A stretch of DNA of 64,000 nt from Bacteroidales bacterium (GTDB taxonomy: Bacteria; Bacteroidota; Bacteroidia; Bacteroidales; UBA932): positions 1-64,000 of the forward strand of contig JAFZDJ010000011.1 of the NCBI GenBank assembly GCA_017561265.1. Direction: 5' to 3'. The position numbers were made by a program, and so were the translations under genes. The notes beneath the pieces were generated by a model. It was not told the DNA's origin and did not search any database. It saw nothing but the letters and a program-made list of their open reading frames with translations. Each line of letters starts with the position of its first letter. Within the stretch, counting starts at the first letter, position 1. Positions 52,179 to 61,166 of the stretch are shown in pieces.

Positions 52179-53837
52179 ATGAAGAATATATATAAATTTA
52201 TCATTACAGCATTGATGGCACTTGGACTGTCTTCGTGTACATCATTCCTGGATATGTCGCCAACAGACAAGGTGTCTGACAAGGTGATGTGGGAGAATAC
52301 TACAAATGCTGAATATCATGTCAACTACCTGTATTCCTACATCTATGATGTTCTCATGGGACAGTGTGTTGCAGGTCAGACAGAGGCGTTGACCGATATG
52401 CTGAAGTACGGTTCATACAACTATAACTCCCTCTGCTATATCCCAAGTGAGATTGCATATGGTTCGGCAACCACACTTACAGCAGGTTATGTTGATTCGT
52501 ATATGGGTTACTGGGGTTCATGGTACACTGGTATTTCCAAGATCAATAAGGCGATCAATTCGCTCAGGAAATACGGCCAGATGTCGGAGCAGGATATGAT
52601 CCGTCTTGAGGCGGAAATGAAATTCATGCGCGCATTCCTTTATTTTGACCTTATGAAGCGTTACAAGGAGATCATCATCTATGATGAGAATCTTGATGCA
52701 TATGCTAAGGACAAGGCGGTAAGCCCTGAGTCCGAGGGCTGGGATCTCATCCAGGCTGACCTCGAGTTTGCTGCTGCGAATCTTCCTGAAAGAACGGCTT
52801 CAAAGGGACGCCTCGACAAAGGTATGGCATGGGGTTTCATGACACGTGCGATGCTTTATGCAGAGCGTTGGGATCTTGTGAAGACAGCTGCCGCCGAGGT
52901 GGAGAAGCTAGGTTATGCTCTTGAGGCCGATTATAAGGACGGATATATGAAGCCGGTAGGCAGCGGCAACAAGGAAGCTATCATCCAGTACCAGTTCGAC
53001 AGAGCAAATGACGTCACCCATAGCTATGACTTCTATTATACTCCTGGAGGTGACTTCTCTATCTACAAGGAGACTGGTGGCGGATACGGCACCCCTACAC
53101 AGGAGATGGTGGAGTCTTACGAGCTTGCTACTGGTGGATTCCCGGACTGGTCAGAGTGGCACGATGTAACCACAAAGACCCCGCCGTATGCTGACCTCGA
53201 GCCTCGTTTCCATGCATCTGTCCTTTATAATGGAGCTCCATGGAAGGGCCGTAAGATCGAGCCTTTCGTCGGCGGCGCAGACGGATGGTGCCAGTGGAAC
53301 CTCGAACGTGAGCCTAAGGGTCGTACCACTACAGGATATTATCTCCGCAAGATGGTTGACGAATCTCATGATGTAATCGCATATTCGGGTGGTGTGCAGC
53401 CTCTTATCGTGCTTCGTTATGCAGAGGTGCTTCTCAACAAGGCAGAGGCTTGCCACAAGACAAATGATCCTGCAGGTGCCAATGCAGCAGTCAGAGCAAT
53501 CCGCGATAGAGTAGGCCTTCCTTATGAGGATGTTACAGGAGATGACCTTTGGAAGGCGATCCGTCAGGAGCGTAAGGTAGAGCTTGCATATGAGGGACTC
53601 TGGTATTGGGACCTCCGTCGCTGGAAAGTTGCCCACAAGCCTTATCCTGAGGGACTTACAGGATATCAGCAGCATGGTCTCAAGATCGAGAAGAACAATG
53701 ACGGAACATTTACATATACATACGTATCTGTCGACGATCAGGACAGGAACTTCCCTGAGAAGATGTATCGTTTCCCTATGCCGACAGGCGAGCTGAACAA
53801 CAACGGTGCGGTCGATCAGTATCCTGAGTGGAAATAA
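52179..53837 (+). CDS. SusD/RagB-family nutrient-binding lipoprotein
   Basis: A 552-residue surface lipoprotein (lipobox LSSC, Cys about 20) that caps the SusC transporter and binds the glycan. The N-terminal SusD-like part has TSFLDMSPTDKVSD. The helical TPR core and the C-terminal RagB part follow, with VLRYAEVLLNKAEA, AVRAIRDRVGLP and AIRQERKVELAYEGLWYWDLRRWK, the hallmark of the family. ATG 52179 starts the signal peptide; the overlapping ATG 52167 is the alternative. Confidence 0.96.
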   Translation: MKNIYKFIITALMALGLSSCTSFLDMSPTDKVSDKVMWENTTNAEYHVNYLYSYIYDVLMGQCVAGQTEALTDMLKYGSYNYNSLCYIPSEIAYGSATTLTAGYVDSYMGYWGSWYTGISKINKAINSLRKYGQMSEQDMIRLEAEMKFMRAFLYFDLMKRYKEIIIYDENLDAYAKDKAVSPESEGWDLIQADLEFAAANLPERTASKGRLDKGMAWGFMTRAMLYAERWDLVKTAAAEVEKLGYALEADYKDGYMKPVGSGNKEAIIQYQFDRANDVTHSYDFYYTPGGDFSIYKETGGGYGTPTQEMVESYELATGGFPDWSEWHDVTTKTPPYADLEPRFHASVLYNGAPWKGRKIEPFVGGADGWCQWNLEREPKGRTTTGYYLRKMVDESHDVIAYSGGVQPLIVLRYAEVLLNKAEACHKTNDPAGANAAVRAIRDRVGLPYEDVTGDDLWKAIRQERKVELAYEGLWYWDLRRWKVAHKPYPEGLTGYQQHGLKIEKNNDGTFTYTYVSVDDQDRNFPEKMYRFPMPTGELNNNGAVDQYPEWK

Positions 53838-53843
53838 CCTTAA

Positions 53844-55589
53844 ATGATGAAAACAATGAAGAAGATATATTATTTGTTGACAGCTGGCGTACTCGCTCTT
53901 GCCGCTTCCTGCCAGAAGCCTCAGTTTGTTGAGCCTACAGCCAACCGTCAGGGCATTACCAGCCTTACAGCCTTTTTCACTTCAGGAAAATACGTGGAGA
54001 AGGAGATGGGCAAGCTAGTCGTTCCGGAAGGAGAGAGTCCGGACAGATACGTCATCCCGATTCCTTGGTTCTATCCAGAGGAATCTGACGATGTGACAAC
54101 TCTGCACATGTCAAAGGTACGCGTGAGGGCGGAACTTGCTGAAAACTGCAGGATCGATCCTCCTCTTACCCTTCTTGACCTCAATCAGGAGCATCATTTC
54201 ACATATACAAACGCTCAGGGCGAGAGCAAGCCTATCATCATCACAGGTGAGAGAGTGAAGTCTTCTACAACTCATATGCTTGCATTCAATCTTCTGGATG
54301 CAGAAGGAAATGTAGCTCTTGAGGGATTCATCAACAATGACAACAAGGAGATCTATCTCTTTTCGGTAGAAGACCTCAATGGCCTTACAGCAGCCGTAGA
54401 GCCTTGGTACCATGCATCGGTCAAGGATGCGGAATCACTTGCAAAGCCAAGAAACTGGAATGAGGAGCAGAAGGTTACAGTGGTTGCCCATGATGGAAAG
54501 ACAGAGGGCGAGTTCACTGTAATCAAGAGAAATCCTGAGAAGATCAGATATGGCTTCAATTCTGACTCATTCAAGGAACTCTTCAATATCGACCCTGTAA
54601 GCCGTATCGGTGTACCTCCATATGATGTGGCTGTGTTCCCGACACTTGCTTATACAGGCGGTTATCTCATCGTGAACCATGGTGATGGTTCTGCCCCTAT
54701 CTATCTTGACGGCAGAAACGGAACAAAGCTCGGTGAGATCGCGACAGGAGGAAAGAAATTCGGTGCAGTTACCAGCGATGAGAGCGGAAACGTACTCCTC
54801 TGCAACAGACTTGAAGGTACAGGTACATTCGAAATCTATAGAACATCTTCAGTCAATGAGGCTCCGACATTGTTCTACTCATATGACAATCAGGTCGCTC
54901 TTCCTATCGGCTCAAAGATCAAGGTCTGCGGAAGCATCGATTCAGAGGCGAGAATCACAGTTTCATATGAAGGTATCCCTGGTGTGACAGAGGCTGGCCA
55001 GTTCCTTGAGATAACAGTTGTCGGCGGAAGCGTTGCAAGTGCTGTGGTTCATGACCTGCAGCCTTCAGGCATCCTCTGGGGAGCATCTCCTCAGAACTCC
55101 GCAGCTCTCGTTCCGGCTTCTGCTGAGGCAGGCGTAAACGGCTGGTACTATGCTTCTTATACTCTTAATGGTATGCATTGGATCAGACCTGATCATGGCG
55201 TAGGTCAGACTCTCCTTACTAATGACATGGACAATGCTTGGCTTCTCAATCCAAACTGTCTTGAGAGCAAGAAGTTCAACAATGCGAATTACCTCACACT
55301 CTTTGTCTGCCATCATTTCCCTGCATGGGACAAGCAGCCAAGCATCTGGGTTTATGACATAGCGGATCCTGCAGGTGTGTCCGGAACATATCAGGATACT
55401 CCGGCATGTGTAGCTTACAACAGCTGGCTTCTTTACTTCAATGCTACGAATGCGGCAGGTAATGAGACAAAGTCGGCTGGTGACGTGATCATGGCTCCAT
55501 CTGCAGACGGATTCAAGGTATTCGTATATTATTATGACCATTATGCAGGTATGATCGGTGGCTATTCTGCTGACTGCGTAAAGAAATAA
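53844..55589 (+). CDS. DUF5018-type surface glycan-binding lipoprotein
   Basis: A 581-residue lipoprotein (lipobox LAASC). The N-terminal Ig-like/DUF5018 region is ITSLTAFFTSGKYVEKEMGKLVVPEGE (about 38-64). A repeated beta-strand region, probably a propeller, starts near residue 255 (YDVAVFPTLAYTGGYLIV, YLDGRNGTKLGEIATGG, SDESGNVLLCN). Its position directly after SusD suggests a surface glycan-binding protein. The C-terminal half parallels that of the BACON lipoprotein at 59325, so the two may recognise related ligands. Start codon uncertain among three ATGs within 12 bases. Confidence 0.75.
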   Translation: MMKTMKKIYYLLTAGVLALAASCQKPQFVEPTANRQGITSLTAFFTSGKYVEKEMGKLVVPEGESPDRYVIPIPWFYPEESDDVTTLHMSKVRVRAELAENCRIDPPLTLLDLNQEHHFTYTNAQGESKPIIITGERVKSSTTHMLAFNLLDAEGNVALEGFINNDNKEIYLFSVEDLNGLTAAVEPWYHASVKDAESLAKPRNWNEEQKVTVVAHDGKTEGEFTVIKRNPEKIRYGFNSDSFKELFNIDPVSRIGVPPYDVAVFPTLAYTGGYLIVNHGDGSAPIYLDGRNGTKLGEIATGGKKFGAVTSDESGNVLLCNRLEGTGTFEIYRTSSVNEAPTLFYSYDNQVALPIGSKIKVCGSIDSEARITVSYEGIPGVTEAGQFLEITVVGGSVASAVVHDLQPSGILWGASPQNSAALVPASAEAGVNGWYYASYTLNGMHWIRPDHGVGQTLLTNDMDNAWLLNPNCLESKKFNNANYLTLFVCHHFPAWDKQPSIWVYDIADPAGVSGTYQDTPACVAYNSWLLYFNATNAAGNETKSAGDVIMAPSADGFKVFVYYYDHYAGMIGGYSADCVKK

Positions 55590-55595
55590 TCAGAA

Positions 55596-56645
55596 ATGAA
55601 TACCAAGTTGTTCATCTATACTTGCTTAAGTGTGTTGCTGGCGACAGCGTGCACAGAGCCTGAGTCTACTCTTCCGGATTGGCCATGGACCGATCCGGAA
55701 GAGAATGTCACTCCGGAGCCAGAATTGAAGAAGGATCCAAACCAGAGTTATGTCGATGCTGGATGGGAGAATGTGGGAGAACAGTATGGTGAGCTTCCTG
55801 AACATATCGATGTGTACAAGGCTCCAGCAGAGCTTGAAGGCAAGTCTGTCGTTGCATATATCGCGGTTGCGGACATGTCAGAGGCGAAATGGGATGTGTG
55901 GAGTGTGAAGGCCGATGACAGCTACAAGACTTCGGATTCATACAGGACTCCATCGGAAATCTATGCGGATGCCGAATGTCCTGTCGTTATCAATGGAGGT
56001 TATTTCTTCTATGAAGGAGCAAATTATACCTCAAGCCTTGCCGTCAGCGACGGAAAGGTTCTCGCGTATAACATAAATTATGCATCAGAGGATTGGGTGA
56101 CAGTTTACAGCCCGACCCGTGCGGCTTTTCTTCAGAAGAAGGACGGATCATTCGATGCATGCTGGACATACTGGACAGGCCCTAAGCACTTTACATATCA
56201 GATTCCTGCAGACAACTCATATGATGAAGAACCGAAGCCTGTTCCTTCTGCAACATATCCTGAGAAGGCGGTTGAGTTTGAGGCTCAGACAGCGATCGGC
56301 GGCGGTCCTGTCCTGATCAATGCAGGTAAGTATGCAAATACATGGTCGGAAGAGATGTTTGATGTCGGAGGAGTAAATCCTACATCAGATAATCCCCGTA
56401 CTGCCATAGGTGTCACAGCGGAGAAGAAGCTTGTTTTCTTCGTATGTGAGGGACGTAACCAGACAGAGGGAGTTTCCGGCCTCACAACCGAGGATCTTGC
56501 CAATGTGCTCATTGATCTTGGATGCATTGAGGCCATCAATCTTGATGGCGGCGGATCCAGCTGCATGCTGGTAAACGGTATAGAAACAATCAAGGTTTCA
56601 GACGGAGCTCAGCGTGCTGTCGCAAGTGCCGTCATGTTAAGATAA
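55596..56645 (+). CDS. phosphodiester glycosidase (NAGPA-like) lipoprotein
   Basis: A 349-residue lipoprotein (lipobox ATAC) with a phosphodiester glycosidase domain. This is the family of human NAGPA, which removes GlcNAc from GlcNAc-1-phospho-6-mannose. Family motifs are CPVVINGGYFFYEG, TAIGGGPVLINAGK, NPRTAIGV and the C-terminal EAINLDGGGSSCMLVNG. It would cleave a sugar from a phosphodiester at its anomeric carbon in the periplasm or at the surface. In a SusC/D operon this is an unusual activity and is the best clue to the PUL substrate. Confidence 0.9.
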   Translation: MNTKLFIYTCLSVLLATACTEPESTLPDWPWTDPEENVTPEPELKKDPNQSYVDAGWENVGEQYGELPEHIDVYKAPAELEGKSVVAYIAVADMSEAKWDVWSVKADDSYKTSDSYRTPSEIYADAECPVVINGGYFFYEGANYTSSLAVSDGKVLAYNINYASEDWVTVYSPTRAAFLQKKDGSFDACWTYWTGPKHFTYQIPADNSYDEEPKPVPSATYPEKAVEFEAQTAIGGGPVLINAGKYANTWSEEMFDVGGVNPTSDNPRTAIGVTAEKKLVFFVCEGRNQTEGVSGLTTEDLANVLIDLGCIEAINLDGGGSSCMLVNGIETIKVSDGAQRAVASAVMLR

Positions 56646-56655
56646 ATTAGTGAAT

Positions 56656-58110
56656 ATGAGACTTTTGAAAAGCTTTTTTGTCATCATGACTTTAGCCTTA
56701 TGGGCATGTGTGTCATGCGACGGACAGAAGGAATATCCATGGAATCCCGAGTGGGACAAATATCCGTCCCAGACAGAACCCGAGGATTCGGTGGAAGTGG
56801 AGAAGCCTGATACCAATCAGACTATTGATACTATCCCGCCGGTAGTTCCTCCGACACCGGAGAAACCTGCAGGCAAGGCCAGAATGGTATGGATTGATGC
56901 AGCCGCCAATTTCAAGGATTATGCAAATGACAAGTCAAGGATATCTGAGGATATGGCCAGGATCAAGGAAACAGGATTCACTGCTGTGATCGTGGATGTA
57001 AGACCGACAAATTCCGGAGTACTTTTCAATTCGTCTGTGGAGTCTCCTCTCAGACAGGTTGATGCATGGGTTACCGGTGGCTATAAATGGCTTCAGAGGA
57101 CTGCTGATTTCGATTATCTGCAGGCTTTCATAGATGCAGGCAAGGAGGTCGGTCTCGATGTATATGCAAGCATCAATACCATGGTCGGCGGATGTGAGTG
57201 TCCGTACGGACTTGGTACGGCAGGCTTCCTGTATGAAGATGCTTCCAAGAGATCATGGGCTTCCGTAGTGAACACCAAGGACGGTCTTGTAAGCACCATG
57301 GATATGGGAACCGGAACCAAATTCCTCAACCCTGCCAATGATGAGGTAGTAGCATATCTTCTCGATCTTCTTGCCGATCTGGCTTCCTATGATCTGGACG
57401 GAATCATCCTCGACCGCTGTCGTTACGACGACAACGAGCTTCAGAGCGACTTCTCTGACGTTTCACGTGAAAAGTTCGAGGCTTATATCGGATCGAAGAT
57501 AGAGAACTGGCCTGATGATATTTTCGCTCCGGGAGCTGATGCTCTGACCGGAAATGGAACGGAAATGCAGAAGAAATGGATGGAATTCCGTGCGAAGGTG
57601 ATTCATGATTTCATCGAGAAGGCTTCTGACAGAGTCCATTCGGTCAACCCTGACATCCGTTTCGGAGCATATGTCGGAGGCTGGTATTCGTCATATTACT
57701 ATTCCGGTGTCAACTGGGCGAGTCCTAAGTATGAGACATCAGCAAACTACAGATGGGCGACACCTGACTATAATGAGTATGGTTATGCCGATCATTGCGA
57801 CATAATGATAATCGGTGCATATGCTTCGACATCGAAGATATACGGATCCGGAGAATGGACCATGCAGGGATTCTGCAGGAGAGCCGAGACCCTTTTTGCA
57901 GGAGATGTGCCTTTTGTCGGCGGACCTGATATCGGTAACTCTTCCGGATTCGAGAAAGGTGGACAGGGACATCTCATGCCTTCGATTGTAGATGCATGTA
58001 TCAATGCTTCCACCGAAGGAATGTTCTTCTTCGACCTTTGTCATATCAAGATGTATGACTATTGGGATGATATCAAGACAGCATTTGATGGATATATAAA
58101 CAATCTTTAA
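56656..58110 (+). CDS. GHL10-like glycoside hydrolase lipoprotein (copy 2)
   Basis: A 484-residue lipoprotein (lipobox ACVSC) with a Pro-rich linker (PPVVPPTPEKPAG, about 61-75) and a GHL10/DUF187 TIM barrel. Barrel segments are MVWIDAAANF, FTAVIVDVRPTNSG, LDVYASINTMVGG, LDGIILDRCRYDD and RFGAYVGGWYSSYYYSGVNW. The Asp-Arg-x-Arg-Tyr-Asp motif matches copy 1 at 47628. It is more distant in the C-terminus. ATG 56656 is chosen over the GTG at 56650. Confidence 0.8.
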   Translation: MRLLKSFFVIMTLALWACVSCDGQKEYPWNPEWDKYPSQTEPEDSVEVEKPDTNQTIDTIPPVVPPTPEKPAGKARMVWIDAAANFKDYANDKSRISEDMARIKETGFTAVIVDVRPTNSGVLFNSSVESPLRQVDAWVTGGYKWLQRTADFDYLQAFIDAGKEVGLDVYASINTMVGGCECPYGLGTAGFLYEDASKRSWASVVNTKDGLVSTMDMGTGTKFLNPANDEVVAYLLDLLADLASYDLDGIILDRCRYDDNELQSDFSDVSREKFEAYIGSKIENWPDDIFAPGADALTGNGTEMQKKWMEFRAKVIHDFIEKASDRVHSVNPDIRFGAYVGGWYSSYYYSGVNWASPKYETSANYRWATPDYNEYGYADHCDIMIIGAYASTSKIYGSGEWTMQGFCRRAETLFAGDVPFVGGPDIGNSSGFEKGGQGHLMPSIVDACINASTEGMFFFDLCHIKMYDYWDDIKTAFDGYINNL

Positions 58111-58116
58111 TATAAA

Positions 58117-59289
58117 ATGAACAACGTGGATTTTAAAAAGCTCGCGCAGCAGTACAAGACGGAGCTTCTTGACAGCGTACTTCCGTTCTGGCTTGAAAAG
58201 TCTCAGGACATGGAGTACGGCGGTTATTTCAGCTGTCTGGACAGGGATGGCAGTGTCTTTGATACAGATAAGTTCATATGGCTTCAGGGACGTGAAGTAT
58301 GGATGTTCGCCATGCTTTATAACAAGGTGGAGAAGAAGCAGGAGTGGCTTGATTGTGCGGTACAAGGTGCTGAATTTCTGAAGAAGTACGGCCATGACGG
58401 CAATTATGACTTCTATTTCTCTGTGACCAGAGAGGGAAATCCTATCATCCAGCCTTACAACATCTTTTCCAATACTTTTGCTTGCATGGCATTCGCCCAG
58501 CTTGCAGAGGCGACCGGAAGCGATGAATACAAGGAAATCGCACTCAAGACTTTCCAGAGGATTCTCGACCGTCGCAACGATCCTAAGGGACGTTGGGAGA
58601 AGTCATATCCAGGTACACGCCCAATGAAGGGATTCGCTCTTCCGATGATCATCTGCAACATGGCTCTCGAAGTGGAGAACATTCTTCCCGACAAGAGCCT
58701 TCTTGACACCACTATAGATGAGTGCCTCAGCGAGATTCTTAATGTCTTCTATAATCCTGAGCTTGGAGTCATGATGGAAAATGTGGCTCCGGACGGAACT
58801 CTTCTCGACTGTTTCGAAGGACGTGAAATCAATCCTGGTCATGATCTGGAGGCGCTTTGGTTCATGATGAACCTTGGTATCCGTCGCAACGACAAGGCTC
58901 TCATTGACAAGTGCGTCGAGATCGCTCTCAGCGTGATCGACTTCGGATGGGACAAGGAATACGGCGGAATCTTCTATTTCCAGGACAGCAAGGGAGCTCC
59001 TATGCAGAAGCTCGAATGGGATCAGAAACTCTGGTGGGTTCACCTTGAATCTGCAATCTGCATGATCAAGGGCTATCAGCTCACCGGTAACGAGATGTGT
59101 CTGGACTGGTTCGTGAAGCTTCACGACTATATGTGGACTCATTTCAAGGATGAGAAGTATCCTGAGTGGTACGGTTACCTCAACCGCAGGGGAGAGGTGC
59201 TTCTTACGCTCAAGGGTGGAAAATGGAAAGGATGTTTCCATGTGCCTCGTGGCCTCTACCAGATATGGCAGATACTCGAGACTCTTTAA
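58117..59289 (+). CDS. N-acylglucosamine 2-epimerase family enzyme
   Basis: A 390-residue (alpha/alpha)6-barrel enzyme without signal peptide, hence cytoplasmic. The RnBP/AGE pattern is seen in WLQGREVWMFAMLYN, the central NPGHDLEALW with its catalytic His, KLWWVHLE, and KGGKWKGCFHVPRGLYQIW with the second catalytic His. It interconverts GlcNAc and ManNAc, or possibly acts on a disaccharide as cellobiose 2-epimerases do. In this PUL an amino sugar fits the ROK regulator and phosphodiester glycosidase. No sialic acid lyase gene is present. Confidence 0.88.
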   Translation: MNNVDFKKLAQQYKTELLDSVLPFWLEKSQDMEYGGYFSCLDRDGSVFDTDKFIWLQGREVWMFAMLYNKVEKKQEWLDCAVQGAEFLKKYGHDGNYDFYFSVTREGNPIIQPYNIFSNTFACMAFAQLAEATGSDEYKEIALKTFQRILDRRNDPKGRWEKSYPGTRPMKGFALPMIICNMALEVENILPDKSLLDTTIDECLSEILNVFYNPELGVMMENVAPDGTLLDCFEGREINPGHDLEALWFMMNLGIRRNDKALIDKCVEIALSVIDFGWDKEYGGIFYFQDSKGAPMQKLEWDQKLWWVHLESAICMIKGYQLTGNEMCLDWFVKLHDYMWTHFKDEKYPEWYGYLNRRGEVLLTLKGGKWKGCFHVPRGLYQIWQILETL

Positions 59290-59324
59290 TCGATCAAATC
59301 ATATTAACCCATTTTTAATACATT

Positions 59325-61163
59325 ATGAAAAAAATCGCTTTATTCATTGCCATTGCCATTGCGGCAATCGCATGTAAGCCTGAGGAAAAGATCGTTCCTG
59401 AGGTAAATGTGAACACTGATCAGGCTACTCTCGTGATTCCTACCGAAGGTGGTGATGTTCAGATCGTTTTTGATGCTAATGTCGAGTGGACAGCAGCCCT
59501 CAAGGATGCTGCATCTGCTGACTGGTGCACAATCACTCCTTCTTCAGGAGCAGCAGGTGCTGCAAGCATCAAGCTCATTGCTCTTGAGAACAAGACAAAT
59601 GACAACCGTACCGCTACTGTAGTGATCACAGCTCAGACTGCAAAGGCAGAGGTGACTGTGACTCAGCTTCAGAAGGATGCCCTCGTTCTTGATGGAGAGA
59701 AGACTTTTGATGTTCCTGCTGATGGTGGTTATGTGAAGTTTACAGTAAACCATAACGTTGCCGTTTCTGCTTCTGCCGATGTTGACTGGCTTGTTGAGAC
59801 AAAGGCTATGCAGACTTCTGAAATCTCATTCGTCGTGGCAACAAACCTTGGTGCTGCAAGAACAGGTAAGATTACTGTTGCAGCTGGCGACCTCAAGGAA
59901 GAAATTACTGTAAATCAGGCTGCTTGGGCACCTGTATTCGAGGTTTCTCCAGCTGAGGACCAGTGGATTGCAGTTGAGGGTGGCTCCGTTTCGATTACAG
60001 TGAACTCAAATGTAGAGTATACTGTGACAACAGACGAGAATGACTGGCTTACAGTTTCTCCAGACGCCACTACATGGACATTCTCTGCTGGCGCAAACGA
60101 GTCTTTCGATTACAGATCAGTTGGTGTATATGTGACTCCGAAGGATGAGGCTTATGTAGAGTATGCAAAGGCATTCTATGTGTTCCAGAGCGGACGTGCA
60201 ACCAAGCTTTGGGCTAAGCATCCTGCAGAGGACTTCGAGGGTTATGATGCAGCTCAGAGAGTAAAGCTCGCAAAGTATGGTGAGTATATCCTCCTTGCAA
60301 ATACAACTAAGGTATATCTCCTTGATCCAGCAACAGGTGATGTTGTGAATACTATTCAGATGCCGGAAGGTTTCGCTGCTCACAATGTCCTTGTAGACGA
60401 TGCCGGTAACGTTCTTATCGGAGCAGATGCGTTGGATGGTGCAGGTGATGTTACTCTTTATTATGTAGCTGATCCTTTCAATCCTGCTCCAGAGCAGCTT
60501 ATCAGCTGGAATGCAGGTAACTACTATTGCGTAGGCGCTGGTAACATCCGCGTAAAGGGTAATGTGAAGGATGATGCTGTGATTACAGCTGTCGTGACAG
60601 ACGGTGCCGGCGGAGCATGTCTCGCTTGGGAAGTTGTTGACGGTGTCGTAGGTGACTGGAAGTGGACCAACCCTCCTTATACTAACTGGAATGTTCCTTC
60701 ACTTTGCTTCGCTCCTCTCGGTTCTAATATGGCTGACGGTTTCTTCTACATCGGTTACGGTGGAGACTACAACCTCCAGTACACTGATAACTTCGTAGCA
60801 GGTGGCGGTACAACATGGGGTGTTTCTTATGTTACCGGTTCATCATGGATGGAGAACTACAACTGTATTTCAACAGCAGAGTGGAACGGCAACAAGTATG
60901 CTGCGATCGTAGCAGGCTGCCACTTCAACTATGATTCTGCTGATGTCATCCTCCTCAATGTAAACAATCCGGCTGCTGCCGAGTTTGTTTATAAGCATGC
61001 TGGAGACGGTGATGTTGCATGGGATTGGGAAGCTGGTGTAAATCCTAGCTGGACAGGTCTCGGTACATACAGCGACGTACTCCTCGTTCCAAATGGCGAC
61101 TCTCTCCTTATGGTCTATGTTGACAGCAACTATGGAGCATTGGCTTGTGTAGCTATCAAATAG
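59325..61163 (+). CDS. BACON-domain surface lipoprotein
   Basis: A 612-residue lipoprotein (lipobox AIAC). Three tandem BACON-like beta-sandwich domains follow (about 33-115, 125-195 and 200-290). They carry the repeated pattern VPTEGGDVQI, VPADGGYVKF and VAVEGGSVSI-type strands, and tryptophans in VDWLV and NDWLT. The C-terminal half (about 295-612) is a repeat-rich beta domain like that of the DUF5018 lipoprotein, with YLLDPATGDVV and DDAGNVLIG. BACON domains are often glycan- or mucin-associated in Bacteroidota. Last gene of the PUL operon, 3 bases from the convergent DUF5009 gene. Confidence 0.78.
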   Translation: MKKIALFIAIAIAAIACKPEEKIVPEVNVNTDQATLVIPTEGGDVQIVFDANVEWTAALKDAASADWCTITPSSGAAGAASIKLIALENKTNDNRTATVVITAQTAKAEVTVTQLQKDALVLDGEKTFDVPADGGYVKFTVNHNVAVSASADVDWLVETKAMQTSEISFVVATNLGAARTGKITVAAGDLKEEITVNQAAWAPVFEVSPAEDQWIAVEGGSVSITVNSNVEYTVTTDENDWLTVSPDATTWTFSAGANESFDYRSVGVYVTPKDEAYVEYAKAFYVFQSGRATKLWAKHPAEDFEGYDAAQRVKLAKYGEYILLANTTKVYLLDPATGDVVNTIQMPEGFAAHNVLVDDAGNVLIGADALDGAGDVTLYYVADPFNPAPEQLISWNAGNYYCVGAGNIRVKGNVKDDAVITAVVTDGAGGACLAWEVVDGVVGDWKWTNPPYTNWNVPSLCFAPLGSNMADGFFYIGYGGDYNLQYTDNFVAGGGTTWGVSYVTGSSWMENYNCISTAEWNGNKYAAIVAGCHFNYDSADVILLNVNNPAAAEFVYKHAGDGDVAWDWEAGVNPSWTGLGTYSDVLLVPNGDSLLMVYVDSNYGALACVAIK

Positions 61164-61166
61164 TGA

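Noticed and set aside
58117..59289. The PUL as a sialic acid locus because of the N-acylglucosamine 2-epimerase
   Set aside because: No sialidase, sialic acid lyase or sialic acid transporter is recognisable, while a phosphodiester glycosidase and peptidoglycan-type barrels are present.
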